Position numbers and translations under genes: made by a program
Notes under the pieces: generated by a model
Told to the model about the DNA's origin: nothing
Seen by the model: the letters and a program-made list of their open reading frames with translations, nothing else
The model's database searches: none
In this document: piece by piece, positions 34,171 through 43,539 of the stretch
Position numbering within the stretch: position 1 is the stretch's first letter
Layout: each line of letters begins with the position of its first letter
DNA from: JAYFQE01 sp034927345
Lineage (GTDB): Bacteria > Bacillota > Clostridia > Saccharofermentanales > UBA5734
Reading direction: 5' to 3'
Assembly (NCBI GenBank): GCA_034927345.1
Contig: JAYFQE010000003.1
Location: 62,001-126,000 of the forward strand
DNA: 64,000 nucleotides

Positions 34171-36177
34171 TTAATAATTGAGTTCCAGCATGCAATGGCC
34201 GTGAATTTCCGGCACTGTCACGTGGATTGTCTGTTTTTCGTATCGGAATGGTATTTTCAGGCCGGCCGGCACAGTCATTATTGATTTAATTTCTTGCGGA
34301 AGATTCAACCTGCAGGATATATGGTAGAGGGGGATGACATCTTCGATGGTAAACATGTCGGCTGAAGCTTTAACCGGTATATAATGCAGCAGATGCAACA
34401 CATAACGTTTTTCCAGTTCCTGATGATTGACTGTGGCGACCAGAGTGGACGGACCGTCATGTTCAAGGATAACCTCCGGAAGCAGCAGCCTGATCACATC
34501 ATTGACCAGTTCCTTGCACCATTTGGGATGGTTTTTCTGATATATGCCGAATACCGGATGGATGAAATAGATGCATGGTCCATTGCGCAAGATGCCTGGA
34601 TATCCTTGCTGATGTGATGAAGGAGTATGTTTGTGCGAACAAAAATGATCCCAAGTCCGGTTAAAATAAGGCGTATAAGTATAAACAAGGGTTTCGGCCG
34701 TTATCTGCCCAACCAGCATACCCGGCTGATACATAACATGTTCGGTTTTCGGCAAATTTTTACCAACCGTATCAGTCGGCAGTAAAAAGTCCGGACTATA
34801 GGGGGCTTGACCGGAATACTGAATGCCTAGACAAGCCAGAGCAAACGCGTCCTGATTCCTGTTAAGACCAGACCGGCAGCTGGCCAGGACCTTGCCGCCT
34901 CCGGCGGCATAAGCGTCGATTCTGGCGGCCAGTTCATCATCGCAAACGATCGTATCGGGTAGAATTAACAATCTATATTTATGCCAATCGGTACGACGAT
35001 CGACAATGTCAAATTGGAGGCCCAGTTCATCCAGCATAGTGCAGGCTCCGTTGATTTCATCGGGAACACAGCCACAGGTTCCGACATTCAAACCCTCCTG
35101 CGTAAATAATGCAATATCGCAAAGAGCTTTCGCGCCGATGCACCAGGGTTCTTTTTCAGCTACTTCCTGATAGACGGAACCAATCAAATCGTAAACAGGC
35201 TGCGAAATCATCCCATCTGGTTCCAATTGATCGCCGATCAAGCACTTTGAATTATAAGCCAACATTCGCATACACTCATACTGCAGTGCTTCTTTATTCT
35301 TAAAAGAATGAAAATCGCCCCATGATGTGTGGAACTTTCCAGTGTGTGCCAGACAATCGAAACCGGTTGTCCGCGCATAACGGATCGTATTGACAAAATG
35401 AGAATACCCCCAATCGCCGCTGGGCAGCGATTCCAGTTCCCAATGCGTATAGGCGTCTTGAGCATCGACAGCAGAGGGGTTGATATGGCCACAATTATAA
35501 AAAACCGAGGCTCCCGGTTCAAGAACGTGGATAAACCGGGTCATGTCCCGCTTGAATTCATCCATCATCCCTTTGGCATAAAGCAACCGTTGGGTACGGT
35601 TTTCCGGATCATAACCGTTTTTTAGCATACCGACGACACAATGCTGACACGAACAATCTACGACGCTGACAATGTCCAGAAAAATGCCGTCTACATTTTC
35701 CGGAGCGACACAGGTAAAGACATCGGCAATCTGCGCTTTTAAATAATCCCGGTATCCTGTATTCACGCACAGTGTTCTGTAAAAACCCGGTTTATATAAA
35801 TCGCCGGCGCCTTCGCGGCAATAATAAACCAGGGAACCATCCCGATTCAGGCAAACCCATTCCGGGTGCTTCGTACTGGCATGATAATCCCATTGCACCG
35901 TCGTATATATAGGCACACGGATATTCTGCTTATGGCAGGCGGCAATTTGCCTTTCCAATAGATTTCTTTCTTTCAGTCCTGGATGAACCAGTTCGGGGAA
36001 ACGTTTCGAATCGTAATATAACAGACCGTGATGGCAGCGGGAAAAACAGGTAACCGAATTGACATAAGCTTTTTTTAGCGTATCGGCAAATTGCTCTGCG
36101 TTAAAACGGCCGGCCACAGTCGAAATTTTTTCACTAGTATGGAAATCCAAATGAATCTGTCTGAATCGTAAATCCAT
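34171..36177 (-). CDS. Putative glycoside hydrolase with a beta-galactosidase-trimerisation-like domain
   Basis: 668 aa, no signal peptide. Residues about 1-330 look like a (beta/alpha)8 barrel of the alpha-amylase/fucosidase-like superfamily: FRQIHLDFHTSE at the start, PIYTTVQWDYHASTKHPEW, NVDGIFLDIVSVVDCSC (a likely acidic catalytic site) and FDCLAHTGKFHTSWGDFHSF. About 370-560 resembles the flavodoxin-like trimerisation domain of GH42 enzymes, with YRLLILPDTIVCDDELAARI and DAYAAGGGKVLASCRSG. The end is a beta domain. Several Cys (C-x-C-x2-C near 155) could bind metal. I cannot assign a GH number. It follows the permease genes, so it probably works on the imported compound in the cytoplasm. 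Confidence 0.7.
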   Translation of the reverse strand: MDLRFRQIHLDFHTSEKISTVAGRFNAEQFADTLKKAYVNSVTCFSRCHHGLLYYDSKRFPELVHPGLKERNLLERQIAACHKQNIRVPIYTTVQWDYHASTKHPEWVCLNRDGSLVYYCREGAGDLYKPGFYRTLCVNTGYRDYLKAQIADVFTCVAPENVDGIFLDIVSVVDCSCQHCVVGMLKNGYDPENRTQRLLYAKGMMDEFKRDMTRFIHVLEPGASVFYNCGHINPSAVDAQDAYTHWELESLPSGDWGYSHFVNTIRYARTTGFDCLAHTGKFHTSWGDFHSFKNKEALQYECMRMLAYNSKCLIGDQLEPDGMISQPVYDLIGSVYQEVAEKEPWCIGAKALCDIALFTQEGLNVGTCGCVPDEINGACTMLDELGLQFDIVDRRTDWHKYRLLILPDTIVCDDELAARIDAYAAGGGKVLASCRSGLNRNQDAFALACLGIQYSGQAPYSPDFLLPTDTVGKNLPKTEHVMYQPGMLVGQITAETLVYTYTPYFNRTWDHFCSHKHTPSSHQQGYPGILRNGPCIYFIHPVFGIYQKNHPKWCKELVNDVIRLLLPEVILEHDGPSTLVATVNHQELEKRYVLHLLHYIPVKASADMFTIEDVIPLYHISCRLNLPQEIKSIMTVPAGLKIPFRYEKQTIHVTVPEIHGHCMLELNY

Positions 36178-36202
36178 GATCGATCACCTTTCGATAAACA
36201 AA

Positions 36203-37054
36203 TCAGCCTTTAACGGCGCCGGCCATCATACCTGCCTGAACCTTTTCATGGAAAGTGATGTACAAGACGACCATGGGCAGGACTGCAATAATAATACTGG
36301 CGAATATTGGGCCATATGAAATGGAATGGTTGCCGGTAAAGGACAGCAACGCCCGGGACATCGTGTATTTATCTGCATCCGATAGTAAGGTCAGCGCAAA
36401 AATCAGTTCTCCATAACAATAGGTCAGCATGAAAATCGCTTCCGTGGAAATGATCGGTTTGCACATCGGCAGCATGATGCGGCTTAAGAGTTTAAAATCA
36501 TCACAGCCGTCAATCAGTGCCGCTTCATCAATTTCTTTGTTGATTCCATTGATAAAACCGGTATAGAGGAACACCGCCTGCGAAATATTAAAAGCAACAT
36601 AGACCAGAATTAAAAACCAGTATTGGTTTTTGGCATGCAGACTTCCGGCCAGCGTCGAAATGGGGATAATCGCACAATGTACCGGCACCATGATTCCCAC
36701 CATGAACAGCGAATACATCGGTTTGATAAAAACGAACTTTTTCCTGGAAAGAACATAAGAAACCATAATGCCGATAACCGTAAGCAATAAGGTGGCCATG
36801 ACAGACAAGAAGATCGAATTACCGACCGCGCGGACTATGTTGGCAGACCGGACTGCTTCAACATAATTCTCAAAACGCCAGGTTCTGGGCAAATTGAACA
36901 TGCCCAGATTAATCTCCACATTGTTTTTCATGGAAGACAGAAAAGTGAGCAAAAGCGGGAAAATCGTCATAAGCGCCCAGAAGAAGGAGAAAAAGTACAG
37001 CAGCAATCTGCATACAGACACCTTTGCCGCAGGTTTGGCCTGTTTTTTCTTCAC
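36203..37054 (-). CDS. ABC transporter permease, MalG/CUT1 type
   Basis: 283 aa with six predicted membrane helices. The cytoplasmic EAA loop reads EIDEAALIDGCDDFKLLSRI followed by MLPMCKPIISTEAIF. The N-terminus is short and positively charged. It overlaps the other permease by 4 nt. The ATPase is not encoded in this cassette, as is common for CUT1 systems that share an MsmK-type subunit. Confidence 0.93.
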   Translation of the reverse strand: MKKKQAKPAAKVSVCRLLLYFFSFFWALMTIFPLLLTFLSSMKNNVEINLGMFNLPRTWRFENYVEAVRSANIVRAVGNSIFLSVMATLLLTVIGIMVSYVLSRKKFVFIKPMYSLFMVGIMVPVHCAIIPISTLAGSLHAKNQYWFLILVYVAFNISQAVFLYTGFINGINKEIDEAALIDGCDDFKLLSRIMLPMCKPIISTEAIFMLTYCYGELIFALTLLSDADKYTMSRALLSFTGNHSISYGPIFASIIIAVLPMVVLYITFHEKVQAGMMAGAVKG

Positions 37055-37935
37055 GATAATTCTTCACTCCTCATTGCCCGGCTGACCAGCAGACTTAAAA
37101 TGATGCCCATTATCAACAACAGAGTTCCGATAACGCTGCTTTTACCAAAATCTTTATAAGTAAATGCTTCTGTATAGAGTAAAATAGCCGGTGTGGAACT
37201 GACATTATTCGGCCCGCCCTTAGTCATAGCCCAGATTAGGTCAAAAACCTTCAGGCAGCCGGTGATACATAAAACGGAAAAAATCTTGAAGGATTCTTTC
37301 GAAAGAGGCAAAGTAATATGCCAGAGGCTCTTCCAGCTGCTGCAGCCATCGATCTTCGCCGCGTCGTACAGTGTGTCCGGGATAGTGATCAACCCGGCGG
37401 CAAAAATGAGCATGTTGTAGCCGGCATACATCCACTCATTAACCAGCACAACACTCCAGACATTAACAACCGGCGTGGCAAGCCAATCCTTGCACCAGGC
37501 GCCGAGGCCCAAAGCGGTAAGAAGCTGATTGACCGCACCCCAGCCGGGGTTGAGGATATAGACCCAGATCAGGGCGACAGCAGTTGTCGAAAGCATGACC
37601 GGCATGAAGTAGGCTACTTTAAAAAAGCGGGTAAATTTCAATTTGGATGTTACGATAATGGCTAACGCGAAAGCCAGCGGCATCAGAATCAAGAAACCGC
37701 CGATCATGAAAAATCCGGAATTAAGCAATGCGTTCCAAAAAGAATCATTAGCCAACACCTTGGTATAATTGTCAAATCCGACAAATTCTTTGGCGATGCC
37801 CGATATGCCTTTCCATTTGGTCAATGATAAATAGATCGTATTGCATACCGGATATATGATCAGCAAGGCAAAGAGAAGCAATGCCGGCAAAGACATCAAT
37901 ACCGATGAGACGATCTCCTTTTTCTTTCGAATCAT
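37051..37935 (-). CDS. ABC transporter permease, MalF/CUT1 type
   Basis: 294 aa, six predicted helices. The EAA loop is DTLYDAAKIDGCSSWKSLWH followed by ITLPLSKESFK. GFDNYTKVLANDSFWNALLN in the first periplasmic loop is a hallmark of sugar permeases of the UgpA/MalF type. AAGGAG precedes the ATG. It is separated from the binding-protein gene by 84 nt containing a strong hairpin. Confidence 0.93.
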   Translation of the reverse strand: MIRKKKEIVSSVLMSLPALLLFALLIIYPVCNTIYLSLTKWKGISGIAKEFVGFDNYTKVLANDSFWNALLNSGFFMIGGFLILMPLAFALAIIVTSKLKFTRFFKVAYFMPVMLSTTAVALIWVYILNPGWGAVNQLLTALGLGAWCKDWLATPVVNVWSVVLVNEWMYAGYNMLIFAAGLITIPDTLYDAAKIDGCSSWKSLWHITLPLSKESFKIFSVLCITGCLKVFDLIWAMTKGGPNNVSSTPAILLYTEAFTYKDFGKSSVIGTLLLIMGIILSLLVSRAMRSEELS

Positions 37936-37957
37936 GCCGCAAACTCCTTCTGTAAGT

Positions 37958-37993
37958 CAGAACACTGTAATACCAGAATATTACAGTGTTCTG
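37958..37993 (-). promoter_or_regulatory. Intercistronic hairpin between binding-protein and permease genes
   Basis: Perfect 15-bp inverted repeat (core AACACTGTAATA) with a 6-nt loop and no following T tract. In ABC operons such stems often protect the upstream binding-protein mRNA, giving more binding protein than permease; that role is inferred here. Confidence 0.75.
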
Positions 37994-38019
37994 ATCTTAT
38001 GTCGCTCCAGACTGCCGGA

Positions 38020-39408
38020 TTATTCGTCTTCAGCAATGCGATCGACAATTTCTTTGCCGCATTGTTCGGCCGAATTGCCTAATCCCAGACCTTGAAGAGC
38101 GTTTCTGACAGTATTGATCATGTGGGATGCCGTATCATAGGTCTGCAGATCCGTCCGATAATCTGTTGTTGTGTTCATCAAGGCCTGAACCTTGTTGAGC
38201 AAACGGCTGTTGGCCGCTTCGCCGCTGAGTTCATAAGTGAACGGGAAGGTATCCGGCGCCACCTTGACGTGCCCTGCCGCAAAGTCGGAACCGGCCATAT
38301 ATTTAACAAAAACCACAGAAGCAGCTATTTCAGCCTCACTCTTTTTAAGTTTGGATATGTACCAGATCATGTCGGCGCCGCCTTGATTGACATGCGCATA
38401 TTCTTCATTGATGGTCGGGAAAGCAACAACGCCGATCTTGTCATAGATGTCCGAATTCATAGCTGCGGAGATAAACCAGGTCCCATCGTATTTGAAAGCA
38501 GCTTTCTCATCCAAAAACAAAGAGTCTTCCGCAGCTGCGTTAGTGCTTAATGGATTGGGTCCCAAGTAGCCTTTGTCAAACATATCCTTGATAATCTGAT
38601 ACAGGGCGATCATTTCCGGGCTGTCATATTTCAGGCTGCGGTCAGCAAGCCGGTCGGTAACATCGGCGCCATAAGTTTTCAAAGCCAGGCAGTTAAATAA
38701 ATGACCCCACCGGTAAATATCGCTCTCACCGACTTGAAACGGATAGATGCCTTTAGCCATCAGCGTCGCGCAATCCTGCAGAAGCTCGTCAAAAGTCACC
38801 GGAGGCTCAATATTGTTTTGTGACAGGATTTCCTTGTTGTAAAACAAGCAGACTTGATAAAGATGGAAAGGAATACCCCAGGTTCCTTTTATGCCGTCAT
38901 ATTGAGTAGCTCCCCAGATACCGTTCATAATGCTGTCCGACCACGTCTTGTCGTACGCCAGGTAAGGAGCCATGTCGACCAGAGCGTCAGCCTTCACATA
39001 ATCGAGGCACCTCGAACCGCCAAATTCAACAAAAACATTGGGTGTGCTGCCGTCGGCAAATGCCGTCGCGAGCTTGTCCAGATAGTCCGATTCAGTAGAT
39101 ATATTATCCATTTCAACAGTGATTCCATTATTCAACGCATTGAATTGTTCGACACGGCTTCTGTAATACTCGTCATTTTTATTTGTACCGCCGTATTTAG
39201 ATGAAACCTTAATGACAACCTTATCAAACTTCATGTTATTCACATCATAAGGACTGGAAGAAACGCCGGTTGTCGTACTGCCGGACCCGCTGGCGCCGGA
39301 AGATAAATCAGAAGAACCGCTGGTACCGGTCTGGGCGCCGCAGGCGGCAATCGACAGCACCATCAACATACATAAAAGAAGCGAGACAATTTTACTACCT
39401 TTTTTCAT
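38020..39408 (-). CDS. Extracellular solute-binding lipoprotein, ABC sugar type
   Basis: 462 aa family 1 (CUT1) binding protein. A lipoprotein signal peptide ends in LSIAAC (lipid-modified Cys about residue 23), followed by a Gly/Ser-rich linker. The mature part has KVVIKVSSKYGGTNKNDEYY, YNKEILSQNNIEPPVTFDEL and DEKAAFKYDGTWFISAAMNS. I chose the ATG with GAGAGGAAAC upstream; the 24 in-frame codons before it have no ribosome site. A promoter and a palindrome lie upstream. The ligand cannot be read from sequence. Confidence 0.94.
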   Translation of the reverse strand: MKKGSKIVSLLLCMLMVLSIAACGAQTGTSGSSDLSSGASGSGSTTTGVSSSPYDVNNMKFDKVVIKVSSKYGGTNKNDEYYRSRVEQFNALNNGITVEMDNISTESDYLDKLATAFADGSTPNVFVEFGGSRCLDYVKADALVDMAPYLAYDKTWSDSIMNGIWGATQYDGIKGTWGIPFHLYQVCLFYNKEILSQNNIEPPVTFDELLQDCATLMAKGIYPFQVGESDIYRWGHLFNCLALKTYGADVTDRLADRSLKYDSPEMIALYQIIKDMFDKGYLGPNPLSTNAAAEDSLFLDEKAAFKYDGTWFISAAMNSDIYDKIGVVAFPTINEEYAHVNQGGADMIWYISKLKKSEAEIAASVVFVKYMAGSDFAAGHVKVAPDTFPFTYELSGEAANSRLLNKVQALMNTTTDYRTDLQTYDTASHMINTVRNALQGLGLGNSAEQCGKEIVDRIAEDE

Positions 39409-39574
39409 ACCTGTTTCCTCTCTCAACAATACATTGAACCATTCTGGTTTGTTCCATGCGGAAAAAACCAGCCACTCCATTGTGTTTCGTTAGAAATTTG
39501 TTCGCCGGCGTACTGATGGACTGAAAAGACTTGCTTCAAGTGGAATTCATTGACAAGGCACTAGGATTATGCGC

Positions 39575-39604
39575 AGTATATCATTGCAACTAAGGATTTG
39601 TCGA
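39575..39604 (-). promoter_or_regulatory. Predicted promoter of the ABC transporter cassette
   Basis: TCGACA, 18-nt spacer, TATACT on the minus strand, about 165 nt ahead of the binding-protein start. A perfect palindrome lies 27 bp upstream of the -35, consistent with activator binding. Confidence 0.65.
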
Positions 39605-39631
39605 TGTTCAAAGCGAATGAAACCCTTCCCT

Positions 39632-39656
39632 CTGATTGTGCCATGTGCACAATCAG
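39632..39656. promoter_or_regulatory. Perfect inverted repeat, candidate PucR operator
   Basis: CTGATTGTGC-N5-GCACAATCAG, 10-bp arms, covering the pucR stop codon and lying just upstream of the ABC cassette promoter. There is no T tract, so it does not look like a terminator. The position suits an activator site for the adjacent regulator. Confidence 0.6.
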
Positions 39657-41290
39657 GTATAGCGCAATAATTTAGCAGCCAGGCCGAAGGTCAAGAGATC
39701 GCGACCGTTTTCCAGGTTACAGCCGGTTAATGATTCTATTTTCTTAATACGATAAGCCAGTGTATTTCTATGAAGGAAAAGTTGTTTGGCAGCAGCGCTT
39801 CGCACACCCATATTGTCAATCAGCGCTTCCAGTGTTACCAATAAGCCGGCCTGGTTATTATTGTCGAAAACTTGAAGATCGTCCATTAAAATATGGACAT
39901 ATTTTTGAAAAAAGGGTTGTGCATTGATGTTCATAAGCGCTATTTCCAGCATTATATTCTGGACGAAGATGATCGGATCGTTTACTGCTGTCGTCTTTAC
40001 CGCCACAATAGCGTTCAAACATTCTTTATAAGCCTGAGCCAATTCGGTATAGGCTGACAGGCTCAGCGAAATGTACGCCTTCGCAGGATAACCGGTTTGC
40101 TCTCGAACCTGTGTTATGACAGTCTGAAAACCTTCTAATATATGATCCTTCTCATAACTGTCCGCAAAAATGATCATAATCGCATCCTGATTGACCGCGG
40201 CGGTGCATTTTATCTGATGCTCAAGCAATGTGTTCTTCACCACCGCTGCCAAGGTCTCCCTAATAGTCTGGATATCATCTTCTGATTTTCCCTGTTTGTC
40301 TGTCGCTAATTTTTCGATATTCAACATAGCAAGGCTGGCCGGCAGAACCGGCCAGCCTAATGCCGACGCCCGATCGGCAGCATCGCGCTCGGCTGCCACA
40401 TTACCCAGAACCAGATCCATGAACAAGCTGTTGTCGAGCAGCAGTTTGCTGTTTTCAGCGGTCTTCAGTTTGGAAAACTCCAAAGCTGCGCTCATTGCGG
40501 CATGGTGTAATGCGATATCTTTATATTCATCATTCTTCTTGCCTTTAAATGCAACGATGATGTATCCGGATAAACTTTTACGCACCAAAACTTCTTGTGC
40601 CATAAGCTGAATATCATCCAGATGCGGCAGTACGGCAGGCTTTTGGCCCCGGCTGTTTTTATCGCCGAGTACTTCAGGACGGATATAACTGCCGTTTTCT
40701 CCGGATTTAGTCAACAGACTGACCAGAAGGTCTTCATGATTGATGCCGGAGCAGGCCAGTACCTTGAAATGAGGATCGGTGATAAAGACAGTGTAATCGG
40801 TCAGTTTGCCCAGAACATTGACAATGTCCTGAAAACCGCCTCCATTGATTTGTAAATCAATGAATTGCTTATTCATGGATTCTGAAAACCGCAGCACCTT
40901 ATTCTGGTTATCGACAATCGCCTTCATCAGAGGATTGGTCAGTTCAATGAATGGTATATTAGGCGGTATTTTTATCAGTGGCAGACCTAATCGGTCGGCA
41001 AGTGCAATGGCGTCGGCGGAAAACTCGCCGATAAAATGTGTAGCAATAGCCAGGCCCGCTCCGCCAGCCCGATTGAGCTGGTCGATCAATTCCAAAAACA
41101 GATGGTTGTCATCTCGGATAGAATAGCCTGTCGTCATCAGCAGTTCATGCTTTTGCAGCCACCGGTAAATATTCGGTTCTTCCATCGTGTCAATACAGCG
41201 GATTTCCCGTTCCAATCCGGATTTGCCGGCTATCAGTGAACATTTTCTCATACCGCCTATGCTTAAAGCTTCCGCTACAGTAATTGACAT
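39653..41290 (-). CDS. PucR family transcriptional regulator
   Basis: 545 aa. The N-terminal PucR ligand domain (about 1-125) has CIDTMEEPNIYRWLQKHELL with MTTGYSI and IATHFIGEFSADAIALADRL. The middle is a GAF/GGDEF-like CdaR domain, and the C-terminal helix-turn-helix has LTLEALIDNMGVRSAAAKQL-type sequence then LFLHRNTLAYRIKKIESLTG. Members act as activators of purine, sugar-acid or amino-acid catabolism. AGGAGGA precedes the ATG. It is transcribed toward the ABC cassette and is probably its regulator; the ligand is unknown. Confidence 0.93.
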   Translation of the reverse strand: MSITVAEALSIGGMRKCSLIAGKSGLEREIRCIDTMEEPNIYRWLQKHELLMTTGYSIRDDNHLFLELIDQLNRAGGAGLAIATHFIGEFSADAIALADRLGLPLIKIPPNIPFIELTNPLMKAIVDNQNKVLRFSESMNKQFIDLQINGGGFQDIVNVLGKLTDYTVFITDPHFKVLACSGINHEDLLVSLLTKSGENGSYIRPEVLGDKNSRGQKPAVLPHLDDIQLMAQEVLVRKSLSGYIIVAFKGKKNDEYKDIALHHAAMSAALEFSKLKTAENSKLLLDNSLFMDLVLGNVAAERDAADRASALGWPVLPASLAMLNIEKLATDKQGKSEDDIQTIRETLAAVVKNTLLEHQIKCTAAVNQDAIMIIFADSYEKDHILEGFQTVITQVREQTGYPAKAYISLSLSAYTELAQAYKECLNAIVAVKTTAVNDPIIFVQNIMLEIALMNINAQPFFQKYVHILMDDLQVFDNNNQAGLLVTLEALIDNMGVRSAAAKQLFLHRNTLAYRIKKIESLTGCNLENGRDLLTFGLAAKLLRYT

Positions 41291-41360
41291 GCGATTCCTC
41301 CTCTGGTTATCCAGACCGGATTAAAAACAAGCAGCCGGTAATTTACGAACCATTTACTAC

Positions 41361-41389
41361 AATATAGGATCAGCGGTCCGGTCTGTCCA
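41361..41389 (-). promoter_or_regulatory. Predicted promoter of pucR
   Basis: TGGACA, 17-nt spacer, TATATT on the minus strand, about 70 nt upstream of the pucR start, in the gap shared with the divergent rtcB. Confidence 0.6.
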
Positions 41390-41475
41390 GTGAATTGTTA
41401 CGGCAAGTCAGGTTCTTTGGGCCTATCATGAGCATATGGGCAAGGAACCGGTTTTTGCGAACAGGAGGGATTCTG

Positions 41476-42576
41476 ATGCAGATTATTACCGGACGCTATA
41501 ACAGCGCCAAAGTATTTACCGATAATCTGGATCCGAAAGCTGTTGATCAGATCGAGCATCTGCTCGACCAGCCTTTTACATCAGGCAGCAGAATCCGTAT
41601 TATGCCTGACGCCCACGTCGGCGCCGGCTGTACGATCGGCACAACCATGACCGTCCAGGACAAGGTCGTGCCCAATATGGTCGGCGTGGACATCGGCTGC
41701 GGCATGGAAACGGCGGTTTTAGCCGACAGCCGGCTCGACCCCGGCCGGCTCGATAAATTGATCCATGCCGCCATTCCCAGCGGTTTTGACATTCGTGACC
41801 GGGCGCATGCCTATAACGCGGAAATTGATCTGGAACGGCTTCGCTGCCGAGAAGCTGTTCATATGAAGCGGGCTGTTTTAAGCATCGGCACTTTAGGCGG
41901 CGGCAATCATTTCATCGAAGTGGACCGCGACGATCAGGACCGGCTGTATCTGGTCGTCCACAGCGGCAGCCGCAATCTGGGCAAGCAGACAGCCGAATAT
42001 TACCAACACGAGGCAGCGGCCCGGCTGAGCGGGCAAGGTATTGAAAAGTCGCTGGCTTATTGCGAAGGCGCGTTATTTCGTGATTACCTGCACGATATGT
42101 CGATCATTCAGCGCTATGCCGATTTGAACCGCAAAGCAATCATGCAGGAACTGCTGTCCGGCATGAAGCTGAGCGTGACGGACCGCTGGACAACCATCCA
42201 TAATTATATTGATCTGGATACCATGATTTTACGTAAAGGCGCAATTTCTGCCCGCGCCGGCGAGCGGATCCTCATCCCCATCAATATGCGCGACGGCAGC
42301 CTGATTTGCCTGGGCAAGGGCAATCCGGACTGGAACCAGTCGGCGCCGCACGGCGCCGGCCGCCTGATGAGCCGCACCCAGGCCCGTCAGATTATATCGC
42401 TGAGCGAATACAAAAAATCCATGGAAGGCATTTATTCCAGCACGGTGAATGCCGACACGGTGGATGAAGCGGCTTTTGCTTATAAACCGCTGGAAGAAAT
42501 ACTCGGCAATATTGCCGATACGGCCGAGGTAATCCGCCGCATCCTGCCGGTCTATAACTTTAAAGCGGCCGAATAA
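41476..42576 (+). CDS. rtcB: RtcB family RNA ligase
   Basis: GTP- and Mn2+-dependent ligase that joins 2',3'-cyclic phosphate or 3'-phosphate ends to 5'-OH RNA. Metal and active-site blocks: IRIMPDAHVGAGCTIG, MVGVDIGCGME (metal Asp and Cys), SIGTLGGGNHFIEV (His), VVHSGSRNLG, and SAPHGAGRLMSRTQA, where the guanylylated His is. 366 aa, the short bacterial form. The start is the ATG with AGGAGGG upstream; the 27-codon upstream extension is not supported. It stands alone on the plus strand with no archease or rtcA beside it, so its role (RNA repair) is family-based. Confidence 0.95.
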   Translation: MQIITGRYNSAKVFTDNLDPKAVDQIEHLLDQPFTSGSRIRIMPDAHVGAGCTIGTTMTVQDKVVPNMVGVDIGCGMETAVLADSRLDPGRLDKLIHAAIPSGFDIRDRAHAYNAEIDLERLRCREAVHMKRAVLSIGTLGGGNHFIEVDRDDQDRLYLVVHSGSRNLGKQTAEYYQHEAAARLSGQGIEKSLAYCEGALFRDYLHDMSIIQRYADLNRKAIMQELLSGMKLSVTDRWTTIHNYIDLDTMILRKGAISARAGERILIPINMRDGSLICLGKGNPDWNQSAPHGAGRLMSRTQARQIISLSEYKKSMEGIYSSTVNADTVDEAAFAYKPLEEILGNIADTAEVIRRILPVYNFKAAE

Positions 42577-42641
42577 CGCTTGCCGCATCTATGCCGGACG
42601 CCGGCTGTAAAGAGGATCGGCTTCATTCCCGCCGAATCGGT

Positions 42642-43433
42642 TCATTGATTCAAAGGCAGCCAATCGAGGACTTTCTGGATCATTTCATCCCAATAACCCC
42701 ATTCGTGGACAGCGCCGGGTTTTTGACTCCAAAGTAAATTATAGCCCAATTGCTCCAGGCAGGGTTTCATGCGGAGATTGTCCTGGTAAAGAAAATCGTC
42801 GGTGCCGCAGGCCATAAACAGATCCGGTTTTTGGCAGCCTGAATCCGCCGTTTTTTTCGCCAGAGCAAAGAGGTCGTTGTCGCTGCCGATATACTCGGCC
42901 AAGGAGCCGAAAATCATCCGGCATTCCGCCGCTGAATCCGGATCGGGCGTTTCAATGAACTGTGTCAGGTCAACGGCGCCGGACAGGCTGGCTGCCGCGG
43001 CATAACGATCCGGGCAGCGAAGCCCGAGCTTGAGGGCTCCATAACCGCCCATCGACAGGCCGGCGGCAAAAGTATCTTCGCGGCGGGATGATATTTTAAA
43101 CAAGTGCCTGACGATCTGCGGCAGTTCCTCACTGATGAAGGTCCAATAGCGATAACCGTATTTTTCATCCGTATAAAAGCTGCGGTTGACCGTCGGCATG
43201 ATCACCGCCAAACGGCGGTTGGAAACATAACGTTCAATGGATGTCCGGCGCTGCCAGATGGTATGATCGTCCGACAAGCCGTGCAGCAGATATAAAACCG
43301 GCAGAGGCGCCTCTTGATTTCCTTCAGCCTGACCGGCCACGCCGATGCCCTGACTGGCTTCCGGCAAGATAACATCCATGGAGCAACAGGTTCCGAGTAC
43401 ACCGGAAAAAAATTGTGTATGCAATAAAGCCAT
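42642..43433 (-). CDS. Esterase D / tributyrin esterase family alpha/beta-hydrolase
   Basis: 263-residue cytoplasmic serine esterase. LPVLYLLHGLSDDHTIW has the oxyanion HG, and AAGLSMGGYGALKLGLRCPD holds the nucleophile Ser in G-L-S-M-G. The catalytic Asp fits ACGTDDFLYQDN, and the His fits GAVHEWGYWDE near the C-terminus. Relatives include EstA tributyrin esterases and S-formylglutathione hydrolases; the substrate is probably a short-chain ester. AAGGAGG precedes the ATG. It has its own promoter, back to back with the metallophosphoesterase promoter. Confidence 0.93.
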   Translation of the reverse strand: MALLHTQFFSGVLGTCCSMDVILPEASQGIGVAGQAEGNQEAPLPVLYLLHGLSDDHTIWQRRTSIERYVSNRRLAVIMPTVNRSFYTDEKYGYRYWTFISEELPQIVRHLFKISSRREDTFAAGLSMGGYGALKLGLRCPDRYAAAASLSGAVDLTQFIETPDPDSAAECRMIFGSLAEYIGSDNDLFALAKKTADSGCQKPDLFMACGTDDFLYQDNLRMKPCLEQLGYNLLWSQKPGAVHEWGYWDEMIQKVLDWLPLNQ

Positions 43434-43491
43434 ATGATATTGCCTCCTTGTAACACCGGACCGGCCGGACCGGCGACGAATTGTTGTTCTT

Positions 43492-43519
43492 ATTGTAACG
43501 CTGCCGGCCGCGCTTGCAA
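43492..43519 (-). promoter_or_regulatory. Predicted promoter of the esterase gene
   Basis: TTGCAA, 16-nt spacer, TACAAT on the minus strand, about 60 nt before the ATG. Confidence 0.6.
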
Positions 43520-43539
43520 ACGCCCTTTGCCTCTATTTC

